A stretch of 64,000 bases of DNA from Anatilimnocola aggregata (GTDB lineage Bacteria > Planctomycetota > Planctomycetia > Pirellulales > Pirellulaceae): positions 1,426,001 to 1,490,000 of the forward strand of contig NZ_CP036274.1 in the NCBI RefSeq assembly GCF_007747655.1, written 5' to 3'. The first letter of the stretch is position 1; each line of letters opens with the position of its first letter. A model generated the notes under the pieces. That model saw only the letters and a list, made by a program, of their open reading frames with translations. It did no database searches and was not told the origin of the DNA. Positions 54,348 through 63,552 of the stretch are shown piece after piece. Made by a program: the position numbers and the translations under genes.

Positions 54348-55334
54348 TTGGTGACGCACGCCCCTTTGCCCGAGATCCCCGCAGTGAAACCTTTTGTCGA
54401 GACCCACGAGCTGACCAAGATCTATGGTCCGCTGCGAGCCCTCGATGGTTGCACACTGTCCGTGGGCAAAGGCGAGGTCTTTGGCCTGCTGGGGCCCAAT
54501 GGAGCCGGCAAAACGACTCTCTTGCGGCTGCTGCTTGGGTTTCTGCAGCCCAGTGCCGGGCACGCGACGATTGCGGGACTCGACTGTCGGCGGCAATCGG
54601 TGGCGGTGCGGCGGCAGGTAGCCTATCTGCCCGCCGAAGCGGCTCTCTTCCCGCAGATGCGCGGTCGCGAAGTGCTGCGGTTCTTTGCCGAGATCCGTGG
54701 CAACACCATCGACGCCTCGCTGACGATTGCCGAGCGTCTGGAACTCGATCTCAAGCGGAGTGTTGGTTTCATGTCGACCGGCATGAAACAAAAGCTGGCC
54801 CTCGCCGCGACGCTGGGGGCCGATGTGCCCATGTATATTCTCGACGAACCGACCGCGAACCTCGATCCTTCCGTCCGTTCTTCGGTCTTGGCGCTCGTGG
54901 CCGAAGCCCGCGACCGCGGCGCGACGGTCATGTTCTCGTCGCACGTGCTGGCCGAAGTAGAAGAAGTTTGCCAGCGGGTTGTGATCTTGCGCAGCGGACA
55001 ACTCGTGCATACGCAAGTGCTGCAAGAGTTGCGGTCGCAGCACCGTATTTTGGCCTGGCTGAATGGTCCGCTGCCGCCGGTTCCGCACGAGCTGTCGCGC
55101 GACGATTGCCGCGTCTCTCAACAGGGAGACCTGGCAACGATTGAATCGGACGGTGACTTGCAGCCGTTGCTCGGTTGGCTCGCTAGCCTGCCGCTCCGCG
55201 ATATTCGCATCGAGCCCGTGGGGCTGCGAACCATCTACGAACGTTTTCATCGCTCGGAGCCGGCGACCGCCATTACTCCTTCGCCCGAGGCAAGCGACGC
55301 GCACAAGCCGCTGGAATATGAGGCCCTGCGATGA
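54348..55334 (+). CDS. ABC transporter ATP-binding protein
   Basis: 328 residues from the GTG at 54348 (another GTG at 54384 is possible). Walker [11 protein letters not shown]-loop region Y-L-P-A-E-A, signature M-S-T-G-M-K-Q-K (ABC-2-type, not the common LSGGQ), Walker B I-L-D-E-P-T-A-N-L-D, and H-loop S-S-H-V-L. The C-terminal ~100 residues form the extra regulatory domain seen in drug/NosF-type exporters. Its stop overlaps the permease start by four bases (ATGA), so the two are translationally coupled. Substrate unknown. Confidence 0.9.
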   Translation: MVTHAPLPEIPAVKPFVETHELTKIYGPLRALDGCTLSVGKGEVFGLLGPNGAGKTTLLRLLLGFLQPSAGHATIAGLDCRRQSVAVRRQVAYLPAEAALFPQMRGREVLRFFAEIRGNTIDASLTIAERLELDLKRSVGFMSTGMKQKLALAATLGADVPMYILDEPTANLDPSVRSSVLALVAEARDRGATVMFSSHVLAEVEEVCQRVVILRSGQLVHTQVLQELRSQHRILAWLNGPLPPVPHELSRDDCRVSQQGDLATIESDGDLQPLLGWLASLPLRDIRIEPVGLRTIYERFHRSEPATAITPSPEASDAHKPLEYEALR

Positions 55335-56302
55335 ATCGCATCTTGCTCCGCAAGTGCCTTGCCGAAGTGCAGCTGCTGTTCATTGCCTGCGCGCTTCTGT
55401 TGTTTACGTTCTGCTGGGTCCGCGTCTTCATTGTGGCCAGCCTGGAAACGAGCGCGTTCGCCTCGATCATCGACAAGCTGTGGGAAAACTGGGGCCGGTT
55501 CTCACCGGTGCCGCTCAGTCAATTACTCTCCTACAGCGGACGGGTCGCCATTGCCTATGACGAACCCGTCGTTGTCTTCTGTATTGCAATCTTCGCCATC
55601 GCGCGCGGTTCCGCCGCCGTGAGTGGTGAACTGGGCCGCGGCACGATGGAAATGCTGCTCGCGCAGCCAATCAGCCGAATGCAAGTTTTGTATTCGCAGG
55701 CCGCGGTGACGGTGTCTTGCCTGGCGCTGCTCTGCATCCTCTCGTGGCTGGGAACATGGAGCGGCATTCACACGGCCGAAGTAACCGAGCAGGCTCCGGC
55801 GAAGTCGATTTCGATTCCGCTACTCGACGTGCGCATTCCCATTCCGTTTGGCCCGCGCGAGAAGATCAAGATTCCGATGCGCGAGCGCGTGACGGCGAGC
55901 AACTTTGCTCCCGGAGCGCTCAATTTGTTTTGCCTGGGCTTTTGTGTGGCGGGCGTGACTACTCTCGCCTCCGCCTGCGACCGCTATCGCTGGCGGACGA
56001 TTGGCATTGTCTCGTGCCTGTTCGTGCTGCAGATGATCTTCAAAGTTCTGGGGCGCGCGTTCGATAGTACCAGCTTCTTTGAATGGATCACCATCTTTGG
56101 AGCCTACGAACCGCAGCGACTCGTTTATATCGCCGTCGACTTGCCGCAGTACAACTGGGCCCTCTCGCTCCCTTCGATCGATGGCCGCCCTGCAATGACT
56201 GGCCCGCTGACCTATTACATCACGCTGGTCACGATCGGCACACTCGGCTACCTGGCTGCGGGCGTGGTGTTTCATCGTCGCGATTTGCCGGCACCGCTAT
56301 AG
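55331..56302 (+). CDS. ABC-2-type permease
   Basis: 323 residues, mostly hydrophobic: an N-terminal segment L-F-I-A-C-A-L-L-L-F-T-F-C-W-V, several more helices around 90-130, 145-165, 210-235 and 290-315, and the typical R-G-S-A-A-V-S-G-E-L-G-R-G-T-M-E-M-L-L-A-Q-P-I-S-R loop that docks to the ATPase. It starts inside the stop of the ATP-binding gene, giving a two-gene ABC exporter. NosY-like permeases have this size. Inner membrane; cargo unknown. Confidence 0.88.
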   Translation: MNRILLRKCLAEVQLLFIACALLLFTFCWVRVFIVASLETSAFASIIDKLWENWGRFSPVPLSQLLSYSGRVAIAYDEPVVVFCIAIFAIARGSAAVSGELGRGTMEMLLAQPISRMQVLYSQAAVTVSCLALLCILSWLGTWSGIHTAEVTEQAPAKSISIPLLDVRIPIPFGPREKIKIPMRERVTASNFAPGALNLFCLGFCVAGVTTLASACDRYRWRTIGIVSCLFVLQMIFKVLGRAFDSTSFFEWITIFGAYEPQRLVYIAVDLPQYNWALSLPSIDGRPAMTGPLTYYITLVTIGTLGYLAAGVVFHRRDLPAPL

Positions 56303-56412
56303 GTCCCAACGGATCGTGCGGACGGTTTCGCGGGCTTTCCGAGCTACCACGAAAGTGGATAATAGCCCGCTTGTGAATTCGCCGCGCTTTCCCTCTTGAA
56401 TCAGGTTTTCCG

Positions 56413-57315
56413 ATGCCGCTGCTTGTTGTTGGTTCGGTCGCGCTCGATAGCATTCAAACACCCACCGCTTATCGCGATCGCGTGCTCGGCGGCTCGGCCG
56501 TTTTCTTCTCGTACGCAGCCAGCTATTTCGCCCCCGTTCGCCTGGTGGGAGTGGTCGGTGAAGATTGGCCCGCGGAACACACGCAGCTGCTGCAAGGCCG
56601 CAACATCGATACGGCCGGACTGCACGTGGTGGCGGGTGGCAAGACGTTCTTCTGGAAGGGCAAGTACCTGCCCAACATGAACGACCGCGAAACGCTCGAA
56701 GTCGAACTGAATGTGTTCGGCGATTTCAAACCGGTGCTACCCGACCATTTCAAACGGTCGGACTATGTCTTCCTGGCGAACGGCTCGCCGGTAACGCAGA
56801 TGAACACGCTCGAGCAGGTACGCGGGCCGAAGCTGGTGGTGGCCGATACGATGGACCTGTGGATTCGCGTGCAGCATGAGGCGCTGATCGAACTCCTCAA
56901 TCGCGTCGACGGCCTGGTGCTGAACGATAGCGAAGCCAGGCTGCTGACCGGCGAAGAGAACGTCGTCACTGCTGGCCGCAAAGTGCTGGGGATGGGGCCG
57001 AAGTTCGTCGTGGTGAAAAAGGGTGAGCACGGCGCTGTCTTTTTCTCGGCGCATGAAACGTACACATTGCCAGCCTATCCCACCGAGCGCGTGATCGACC
57101 CGACCGGCGCTGGCGACAGTTTTGCCGGCGGCATGATGGGGTACCTGGCTCACAAGAACAGCTTTGACCCGCGCGTGCTAAAGGAGGCCATGGCCTACGG
57201 CATTCTGGTCGCCAGCTTCAACGTTGAAGACTTCAGCTTGGAGCGAATGAAGCAGATCGACCGCTCGGACCTCGATCTGCGCATGGAGCAGTATCGCAAG
57301 ATGCTGTCGTTCTAA
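56413..57315 (+). CDS. PfkB-family carbohydrate or nucleoside kinase
   Basis: 300 residues with the PfkB fold: N-terminal V-V-G-S-V-A-L-D-S-I and G-G-S-A-V-F-F-S-Y, and the C-terminal signature D-P-T-G-A-G-D-S-F-A-G-G-M-M-G-Y, where the aspartate is the catalytic base and the G-A-G-D forms the anion hole. Substrates in this family range from sugars to nucleosides; the sequence alone does not settle which. It stands alone behind the ABC genes and ends 15 bases before a convergent gene. Confidence 0.85.
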   Translation: MPLLVVGSVALDSIQTPTAYRDRVLGGSAVFFSYAASYFAPVRLVGVVGEDWPAEHTQLLQGRNIDTAGLHVVAGGKTFFWKGKYLPNMNDRETLEVELNVFGDFKPVLPDHFKRSDYVFLANGSPVTQMNTLEQVRGPKLVVADTMDLWIRVQHEALIELLNRVDGLVLNDSEARLLTGEENVVTAGRKVLGMGPKFVVVKKGEHGAVFFSAHETYTLPAYPTERVIDPTGAGDSFAGGMMGYLAHKNSFDPRVLKEAMAYGILVASFNVEDFSLERMKQIDRSDLDLRMEQYRKMLSF

Positions 57316-57330
57316 ACGCTGACGCGCGGT

Positions 57331-57714
57331 CTATTTCGAGTCGCTGATTTTCTGTATCGACTGCTGCAATTTTTCGCGTACCTGATGGTCGAAGTGGTTG
57401 TTGGCGATCTTCACTAGTTCGTTCACGTAATTGTGTCCGATTGGACCGACCTCGCCCAACGACTCGGCGGCCAGGCACCGCAAGCTCGCATCTTGATCGT
57501 TGAGCGCCTCCATCAGCGGCCGAATGAAGGGTTCCGGCACCGGCCTCATTTCGCGAATCGAAGTCCCGGCAATCAATCGCCGGCCAGGCTCCGGATGCTG
57601 CAATTGAGCGAGCAATTCCTGCTGAGGATCAACGTTCTTCTGGCAACCCAGGGTACCCGCGAGTCCAGTTGCGACCACAGCCGCAATTAGAATGCGGTGG
57701 CGGACAAAAATCAT
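57331..57714 (-). CDS. HEAT-repeat lipoprotein (copy B)
   Basis: 127 residues. Lipoprotein signal: A-T-G-L-A-G-T-L-G-C with the modifiable cysteine. Then L-Q-H-P-E-P-G-R-R-L, and I-R-E-M-R-P-V-P-E-P-F-I-R-P-L, followed by two HEAT-like helices (L-R-C-L-A-A-E-S-L-G-E-V-G and L-V-K-I-A-N-N). It is the last gene of a duplicated two-gene unit; the other copy (59122-59505) has exactly the same length. Likely anchored in a membrane and facing the periplasm. Function unknown. Confidence 0.8.
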   Translation of the reverse strand: MIFVRHRILIAAVVATGLAGTLGCQKNVDPQQELLAQLQHPEPGRRLIAGTSIREMRPVPEPFIRPLMEALNDQDASLRCLAAESLGEVGPIGHNYVNELVKIANNHFDHQVREKLQQSIQKISDSK

Positions 57715-57779
57715 GAGCCCACCAGAATCAATGCAGGTCACGCAGTGCAGAACTTAGCCGGTATGGAAACGAAACCAGC

Positions 57780-59018
57780 TTAAAACGTGCCCAAAGGCTG
57801 GGCATCGTCGGGCATCATCAGACGGTCCCAAGTGCCATCGAACTCGGTGCTGGGATCGTTGGTGCTAAAGGCGGCGTCGACACCCATTTGCGGGAAGTCA
57901 GGATCGCTAGTCTCGCGACGACTAATCGTGCTCTGGATCGATCGCACACTGCCATCGAACAGGGCCACCGACAACGTGCCGAAGTGAAGTCCCTGGACCC
58001 GCCAGTTATTGCAGCGAGCGCGATGCGGTATCGACTGAAACATGAAAGTGTTGCCCTTTCCATTCCACTCGACACCAAAATTATGGGCGTTAAACCGGGC
58101 ATACTTGCCCCAATAGGCCAAACGGTAGGCACCATCGCAGTAGCGCATTCCTTCGCCGAACATAATGGTGTTCGAGAGGCCGTCTGTAATGTCCTTGTAG
58201 CCCACAAGCGCATCCATTTTGGGTGACAAAGCGAGTGCGCTGCCAACTTCTAACTCTACGCCAATCCGCTGCTGACTGGCATCGGCGACCCAACCCAAGA
58301 AGTTCGCCTGATAGTTGGTCATGGTCCACGTCATGCCTGCCGGTCCTGGAACTTTCTTCGACGCCTGGACGGAACTTGGATCCGACAAGCAATGCAGCGC
58401 GGGGAAAGAGACATCGGCGACGGTATACAGGCCCTTTCTCGTGGTTGTGGTCACGGTCGAATAGGTGGCGGGGGAACCAACCGCGGGAATGGTTGTATTG
58501 GGCGGCCCCTGCCATTCGCGCTGAGTGGTCGCAGATCCGGGAAAACTGTGCCCCATGTGACTGGATGGAGAACCGGGAGTCGTGCCGATCGTTACCCACC
58601 GACCGCCATTGTTCACGGTGCGTGCAGGCTGGTAGGGAGGATTGGTGGACGCGGGTGTTACCAACGTCGATGTTGAAGTGGATGAATAAACCAGTCGTCC
58701 GCCGTTATCGCCGACGATCGAGTCATATAATGGCTGCTGCTCCAAAAAGGGCAGCGATTGAACGAGCCAGCCACCATCTGGGAATTTGGCTGTATTCCCT
58801 TCCGACCAATAGGGGGGGAGGCGATTGTATTGCTGATGAAAGTTGTGGGTGGCGATTGCGAATTGCTTCAGGTTGTTAAAACAGTGCGTGCGCCGCGCCG
58901 ACTCGCGGGCGGTTTGCACCGCAGGCAGAAGCAATGCGATGAGCACACCGATGATGGCAATAACGACGAGAAGTTCAACGAGCGTGAAAGCAGATCGATT
59001 CTTTCGCGAGGCAGGCAT
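57780..59018 (-). CDS. DUF1559 prepilin-like protein (copy B)
   Basis: 412 residues. An N-terminal type IV-like prepilin/pseudopilin signal [20 protein letters not shown] with an N-terminal charged lead and [10 protein letters not shown]. The body has the DUF1559 (SBP_bac_10-like) features [14 protein letters not shown] and [10 protein letters not shown], and a C-terminal [14 protein letters not shown]. The start is chosen at ATG 59018, with AAGGAG eight bases upstream. These proteins are hugely expanded in planctomycetes and probably form cell-surface pseudopilus-like structures, though that is not proven. Confidence 0.9.
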   Translation of the reverse strand: MPASRKNRSAFTLVELLVVIAIIGVLIALLLPAVQTARESARRTHCFNNLKQFAIATHNFHQQYNRLPPYWSEGNTAKFPDGGWLVQSLPFLEQQPLYDSIVGDNGGRLVYSSTSTSTLVTPASTNPPYQPARTVNNGGRWVTIGTTPGSPSSHMGHSFPGSATTQREWQGPPNTTIPAVGSPATYSTVTTTTRKGLYTVADVSFPALHCLSDPSSVQASKKVPGPAGMTWTMTNYQANFLGWVADASQQRIGVELEVGSALALSPKMDALVGYKDITDGLSNTIMFGEGMRYCDGAYRLAYWGKYARFNAHNFGVEWNGKGNTFMFQSIPHRARCNNWRVQGLHFGTLSVALFDGSVRSIQSTISRRETSDPDFPQMGVDAAFSTNDPSTEFDGTWDRLMMPDDAQPLGTF

Positions 59019-59121
59019 ATTGTCACTCCTTCGCAACCGCTGGCACAGATGCAGGACACGACGATTTTTTAAGCAATAGCAGCAACGTGGCTCGTGCGGA
59101 ACAACTTCGAGCCCACGACCC

Positions 59122-59505
59122 CTACCGCGACTCGTTTAGTTTATCAATACTTTGCTGCAAGACAGACTTTACTTGTGGATCAGGATGATGCGTGTAGGCG
59201 TCAACAAACTCGTTCACATGCTTTTGCCCGGCGATACCGGTTTCTCCCAGTGCCCTCGCTGCAGCGAGTCGAACTCGGAGATCCTCGTCATTGAGCGCTG
59301 TGATCAGGGGCTTGATGTGACTTTCTGGAACCGGCCGCATTTCACAGATCGATAGTGCTGCGGTCCATCGCTGGTCGGCTGATCCCTTCTGCAATTGTTG
59401 AAGTGTTTCCGCTTCCGGGTCAACGTCGCCCCGACAGCCAAGGGAGGCCACCAACCCCGCCACGAACAAGCTGACAAGCAGCCACTGACAATATGCCGAA
59501 AGCAT
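59122..59505 (-). CDS. HEAT-repeat lipoprotein (copy A)
   Basis: 127 residues, paralogue of the lipoprotein at 57331-57714 and identical in length. A signal peptide ends L-V-A-S-L-G-C with a lipobox cysteine. The shared core [23 protein letters not shown] precedes HEAT-like helices [11 protein letters not shown] and V-N-E-F-V-D. Start at ATG 59505. Follows DUF1559 copy A with 88 bases between, so each unit is likely one transcript. Confidence 0.8.
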   Translation of the reverse strand: MLSAYCQWLLVSLFVAGLVASLGCRGDVDPEAETLQQLQKGSADQRWTAALSICEMRPVPESHIKPLITALNDEDLRVRLAAARALGETGIAGQKHVNEFVDAYTHHPDPQVKSVLQQSIDKLNESR

Positions 59506-59592
59506 GAAACATCCAGAGTCCAGTCGCACAACCGACGGGTTCCCCATCGGCTTCTCACAATCCTTCGCCAGTTTGGCTCTAACCAGCCTGGC

Positions 59593-60822
59593 TTAGAACG
59601 ACCCCAGAGGCTGAGCATCGCTGGGCATCATCAGCCGGTCCCAGGTGCCGTCAAACTCGGTACTCGGGTCGTTGGTGGTGAAGGCGGCATCGACGCCAAC
59701 CGTCGGGAAGTCAGGATCGCTCGTTTCGCGACGGCTGATTTCCTTTTGGATTGATTTCACGCTGCCGTCGAACAGCACCGTGGATAGCGTGCCAAAGTGG
59801 AGGCCCTGCAACCGCCAATTGTTGCAGCGAGTGCGATGTGGCATCGACTGAAACATGAAGGTGTTTGCCTTGCCGTTCCACTCCACCCCAAAATTATGAG
59901 AGTGCTGAAACGCGTACTTGCTCCAATAGGCAAATCGGTACGTACCGTCGCAAAATCGCATCCCTTCGCCAAACATAATCGTGTTCGAAAGGCCATCGGT
60001 GATGTCCTTGTAGGCCATCACCGCATCGAGCTTGGGAGCAACGGGTGGCTTGCCGGTGCCAACATCCCACTGAACTCCAACTCGACTTTCGCCGGCGTCC
60101 ATCACCCAGCCCAAATAGTTGGCCTGGTAATTCGTGGTAACCCAAGGCACTGCGGCGTAGCCAGAGTTGAGCGGATTCCAGTTAATTCGCTTACTAGACT
60201 GGATCGAACTCGGATCCGAGACGCAGTGCAGCGCTGAAAAGGAATGCGATGAGATCAACATAATCCCGGTGTTGCCGTAATCGTATGTCGGGGCCGTGCC
60301 AGAACCTCCAACATATGTTCCGGGCGGCACGTAAGAACCGGAGTTGACTGGATCGCGCGGGAACGTGTGCCCCATGTGATTCGTAGCACCACCCGGCTGT
60401 GGAGGATTGGGAACGTATGGGCCGCGGCCAGTCCAATAGCCAGGAACATAACCTGCAGACTCATCGGGGTTGTTTACGGTTCGCGTCGTGGTCATTCGCC
60501 CGTTGTTGGAGCCCAATACAGTGTCGTAAGCCGTTTGCTGCTCCATGAATGGCAACAGACCGACAATCCAGCCCCCGTCCGGATTCTTCGCGACGTTGTT
60601 TTCCGACCAGTAGGGTGGCAGTCGATTGTACTGCTGATGAAAGTTATGCGTCGCGATGCCTAACTGCTTCAAATTATTGAAGCAATGCGTGCGACGAGCG
60701 GACTCGCGTGCGGTCTGCACGGCAGGCAGCAACAGAGCAATCAACACGCCAATAATGGCGATCACCACCAGGAGTTCCACAAGAGTGAACCCCGAATGAT
60801 TCTTCCGCGAGACGTAAGACAT
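59593..60822 (-). CDS. DUF1559 prepilin-like protein (copy A)
   Basis: 409 residues, close paralogue of the gene at 57780-59018: same prepilin signal [16 protein letters not shown], same [20 protein letters not shown] and the same C-terminal block [12 protein letters not shown]. The middle differs most. Start at ATG 60822; the 15 bases upstream resemble those of copy B. It heads a four-gene minus-strand array (DUF1559 A, HEAT A, DUF1559 B, HEAT B), with a promoter predicted at 60986-61013. Confidence 0.9.
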   Translation of the reverse strand: MSYVSRKNHSGFTLVELLVVIAIIGVLIALLLPAVQTARESARRTHCFNNLKQLGIATHNFHQQYNRLPPYWSENNVAKNPDGGWIVGLLPFMEQQTAYDTVLGSNNGRMTTTRTVNNPDESAGYVPGYWTGRGPYVPNPPQPGGATNHMGHTFPRDPVNSGSYVPPGTYVGGSGTAPTYDYGNTGIMLISSHSFSALHCVSDPSSIQSSKRINWNPLNSGYAAVPWVTTNYQANYLGWVMDAGESRVGVQWDVGTGKPPVAPKLDAVMAYKDITDGLSNTIMFGEGMRFCDGTYRFAYWSKYAFQHSHNFGVEWNGKANTFMFQSMPHRTRCNNWRLQGLHFGTLSTVLFDGSVKSIQKEISRRETSDPDFPTVGVDAAFTTNDPSTEFDGTWDRLMMPSDAQPLGSF

Positions 60823-60985
60823 CTCTCGCCCCCTTCGCAACCGCTGGCACGCGCGTGGGATACGATGACTAAATTTGTAGCGCTGTCAGCAACGTGGAAT
60901 AGAACAAACACCGCGAACGCGTATCTGGCAAGCCCAACCCACGAGTGGGGGTTGGAATCACCCTTTTTGATGAAGATGGCGTTAG

Positions 60986-61013
60986 AGTATCACTTCGACA
61001 CCATTCCTGTCAA
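60986..61013 (-). promoter_or_regulatory. sigma-70-type promoter for the DUF1559 array
   Basis: On the minus strand TTGACA (plus-strand TGTCAA, 61008-61013) is followed after 16 bases by GATACT (plus-strand AGTATC, 60986-60991). It points into the four-gene DUF1559/HEAT array, about 160 bases before the first start. The spacing is one short of ideal. The remaining spacer to 61270 shows no gene. Confidence 0.45.
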
Positions 61014-61270
61014 TAAATTCATGAAAATTCCGTTACCCGCAAAATTGCCGATCTAGGGAAAGAAAAGCCATCTTGGCACTTGACGAATCGGCGTTCGGAG
61101 CGCAACAAGATGGCGGCAATGACCCTGCGGCAAGCCGCAGAAATTCACTCCCCACAAATCCTTTACAACTTCCTCTCTCCACCTTGAGAAAAAATCTTTT
61201 CCGGTTATTCGGTGGATAAGCTGTCGAAGGCTGCTATCGCGGGCCAATTTGCCCAGTTACTTATCCAGAT

Positions 61271-61855
61271 TCACAAAGTGCCAGGTGTAGTAATAGACGC
61301 GGGCAAGGGAGCCGGTTCGGCGTGCTTGCGCTGGGCATATTGAAAAGCCCCAAGCAGGATTGCGGAGGCCAACGTGAGGACCAACAATTCGCGAAGCGAA
61401 AAGCGCCACCACACGGCGGGCTGCAAACCGGCAGTCCGCAGTTCGTCGGCCCAGCGCAGATTGAGCCAACTCAAAAGCGCCAGGTTCACGATCAGCCCGA
61501 CCGAGACCAGACAATACAGCCCGCCAATCACCTGGGCAGAAACCATGGGCAGCACTGCCAGGTGCATCGCCACCAGGGCCGCCACTCCCACTTCCCAATT
61601 TGCTGCATCAATGGCCTTCGCTCGACTCGGACGAAAGGTTCCCAGCGTTTGCAACAATCCAAGCCATAGCGCGGCCAGGCAACCCAAAGCGGCAATTCCT
61701 CCGGCTGCGGGATTGGAAGTATCGGTCGTGATCCACAACAGCAGTCCCGCCAGCCCCGCGCAGCCGGCAATCATCAGCAGCGACATGGCCACCAGCAAGA
61801 ATGTCGGCTGCGGAGATACGACTGGCTCGCGCAGATTTTCCGGGGGAGAGGACAT
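61271..61855 (-). CDS. membrane protein, four predicted helices
   Basis: 194 residues from the second methionine. Hydrophobic segments at about 18-40 (F-L-L-V-A-M-S-L-L-M-I-A-G), 47-70, 88-110 and 155-175 (L-R-E-L-L-V-L-T-L-A-S-A-I-L-L-G). The F-S-L-R-E-L-L-V-L-T-L-A-S-A-I-L-L-G segment resembles a motif common in planctomycete membrane proteins. No enzyme signature seen. It converges with nothing; the next gene is divergent, 250 bases away. Confidence 0.65.
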   Translation of the reverse strand: MSSPPENLREPVVSPQPTFLLVAMSLLMIAGCAGLAGLLLWITTDTSNPAAGGIAALGCLAALWLGLLQTLGTFRPSRAKAIDAANWEVGVAALVAMHLAVLPMVSAQVIGGLYCLVSVGLIVNLALLSWLNLRWADELRTAGLQPAVWWRFSLRELLVLTLASAILLGAFQYAQRKHAEPAPLPASITTPGTL

Positions 61856-62106
61856 CTGAAGACGCACATTAAGTAATTAGCGAATCTGCGTGACTCAAAA
61901 TTGCCTGCTCGCGCTTCGCTAGCAACTGAGCGCGAGCCAGCGCTGCCTGGAGACTTGGCCAGCCAGGATAGCAGAGGGCGAAATCATGCGAGGGAAGTGC
62001 CGTGGCTGTTGTTTGGCCAGTGCCCGCTATAATCGCGAGCAAGCAACGAATAACCCGGAAACTAATTTTCCCTTGATTGACAGCGTTCGACGAAGGAACT
62101 GCCGCC

Positions 62107-62751
62107 ATGAATTGCCCCTCTTGCCAAGCTGAGATGCCAGCCGACGCTCTGTTTTGTGCCAAGTGCGGGCAACGACTGAACGATTCGGTGCCAACCGGGG
62201 CCACTGGTCCAGCGCCAACTCCTATGGATCGCCTTAAAGGGCGCGGTGCTGCGCCAGATGAGCCCGAAACACACCTGTGGGCTGGCGGGTTCTCCCCCAA
62301 GGCGATGATCGGACATTGGCTGCTGGCGGCACTGGTGACGGTGGCCGGGATTATTGCAGGGGTACTCTTCGCCATTCCCACAGCCGGCGCCATCTGGCTG
62401 TTTGTCGGGCTGGGGTCAGTTGCCTTGTGGGGCGGTCTGTTTCTCTACTATCTCTATCTGCGGTTTGGCATGAGTTACGAACTGACCAGCCAGCGGTTGG
62501 TGCACAAAGTGGGGATTCTCAGCCAGTCGACAAACCGTATTGAAGTGATTGATGTCGACGACGTGTCTTACCATCAGACGTTTATCGAGCGGATGCTGGG
62601 GGTGGGGACTATTAAGATTCTGTCGACTGATACATCGGACCCAAAGCTGGTGATCCGGGGCATCGACGAGGTGAAGCGGATTGCGAACATGATTGACAAC
62701 GTGCGGCGCGACGAACGGCGGCGGCGGGGAATGTATATCGAGACGGTTTAA
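62107..62751 (+). CDS. zinc-ribbon plus bacterial-PH-domain membrane protein
   Basis: 214 residues. The N-terminus is a zinc ribbon (M-N-C-P-S-C-Q-A-E-M and C-A-K-C-G-Q). Two membrane segments follow (G-H-W-L-L-A-A-L-V-T-V-A-G-I-I-A-G and A-I-W-L-F-V-G-L-G-S-V-A-L-W-G-G-L-F-L). The C-terminal half is a bPH2/YdbS-like domain: Y-E-L-T-S-Q-R-L-V-H-K-V-G-I, then I-E-V-I-D-V-D-D-V-S-Y-H-Q-T-F-I-E-R, G-V-G-T-I-K-I and V-K-R-I-A-N-M-I. AAGGA lies nine bases before the ATG. Such proteins are usually envelope-stress-related, but its role is not known. Confidence 0.75.
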   Translation: MNCPSCQAEMPADALFCAKCGQRLNDSVPTGATGPAPTPMDRLKGRGAAPDEPETHLWAGGFSPKAMIGHWLLAALVTVAGIIAGVLFAIPTAGAIWLFVGLGSVALWGGLFLYYLYLRFGMSYELTSQRLVHKVGILSQSTNRIEVIDVDDVSYHQTFIERMLGVGTIKILSTDTSDPKLVIRGIDEVKRIANMIDNVRRDERRRRGMYIETV

Positions 62752-62970
62752 GGTTGGGGGTGAAGCGTTGGGAAGTGCTAGCGGCGCGGATCGCGAGATT
62801 TGAGCCAGAGTGAGAAGCGAATCGAATGGTGCAAACGAGGGGCAAGTGCCGATAATCCGGACAACTTCACGCAAAGTTCATGGAAATGCAATTGCTAGGC
62901 GTTTGACGAGCGTCCGCGAATAGTAGATACTCAGGAGCGGTGACCAGGCAGTTCTGGAGTTTAGGTTTCG

Positions 62971-63405
62971 ATGCAATCGCGGCACTTACGAGCAACGGCG
63001 TTTCTCTGTCTCGCCATTCTGGCGGCGGACACGATCGTTGCACAACTGCCGCATTCGCATGGTTCGCACGAGACCTGCACTCATCAAGCTTGCCAGCCTA
63101 AGTCGTGCACAGCGCATCAACACGAGCACAGTTGCGGGCACCATCAATGCAGCGATCGTGCTCCGGTCGAGAAGACCGCCGATGGAATGCCGGCTGATAC
63201 GAAAACAGGTCCGGTCGAGCCCAACGTACCCTGCGACCACTGCACACTCTGTCGCCATCAATCGCAAGCGGCACTGCCATGCACGTTGGTGCCGGCAGTC
63301 ACAATTCAATTGTTCTGTGCTCCCGTGTCAACTCGGCGCGAGTCGCAGATCGCTTCGCTTACACCGCGCGTCTATCAAGGGCGCGGTCCTCCCAGCAGGC
63401 TGTAA
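62971..63405 (+). CDS. secreted Cys/His-rich protein, likely metal-binding
   Basis: 144 residues. Signal peptide (A-T-A-F-L-C-L-A-I-L-A-A-D-T-I-V-A) followed by dense His/Cys: H-S-H-G-S-H-E-T-C-T-H-Q-A-C, T-A-H-Q-H-E-H-S-C-G-H-H-Q-C, and C-D-H-C-T-L-C-R-H. This composition suggests binding of a divalent metal such as zinc, copper or cobalt in the periplasm. No domain named. The following gene encodes a prepilin-like protein with a His/Asp tail, and such pairs can precede heavy-metal efflux operons. Translational start has a weak site. Confidence 0.6.
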   Translation: MQSRHLRATAFLCLAILAADTIVAQLPHSHGSHETCTHQACQPKSCTAHQHEHSCGHHQCSDRAPVEKTADGMPADTKTGPVEPNVPCDHCTLCRHQSQAALPCTLVPAVTIQLFCAPVSTRRESQIASLTPRVYQGRGPPSRL

Positions 63406-63552
63406 CCTCAGTCGAACCTTCGGCTCATCGATGGTCGTGCTTAAGGCGCGTCGATAGCCGGCACTGATTGTTCAGCCTTTTTCCAGCGACGCACCGACTT
63501 GGACTTTGTTCCAGTCGAGGAGTGAATCGCTTTTTGCCGGGAGTATGAGACG

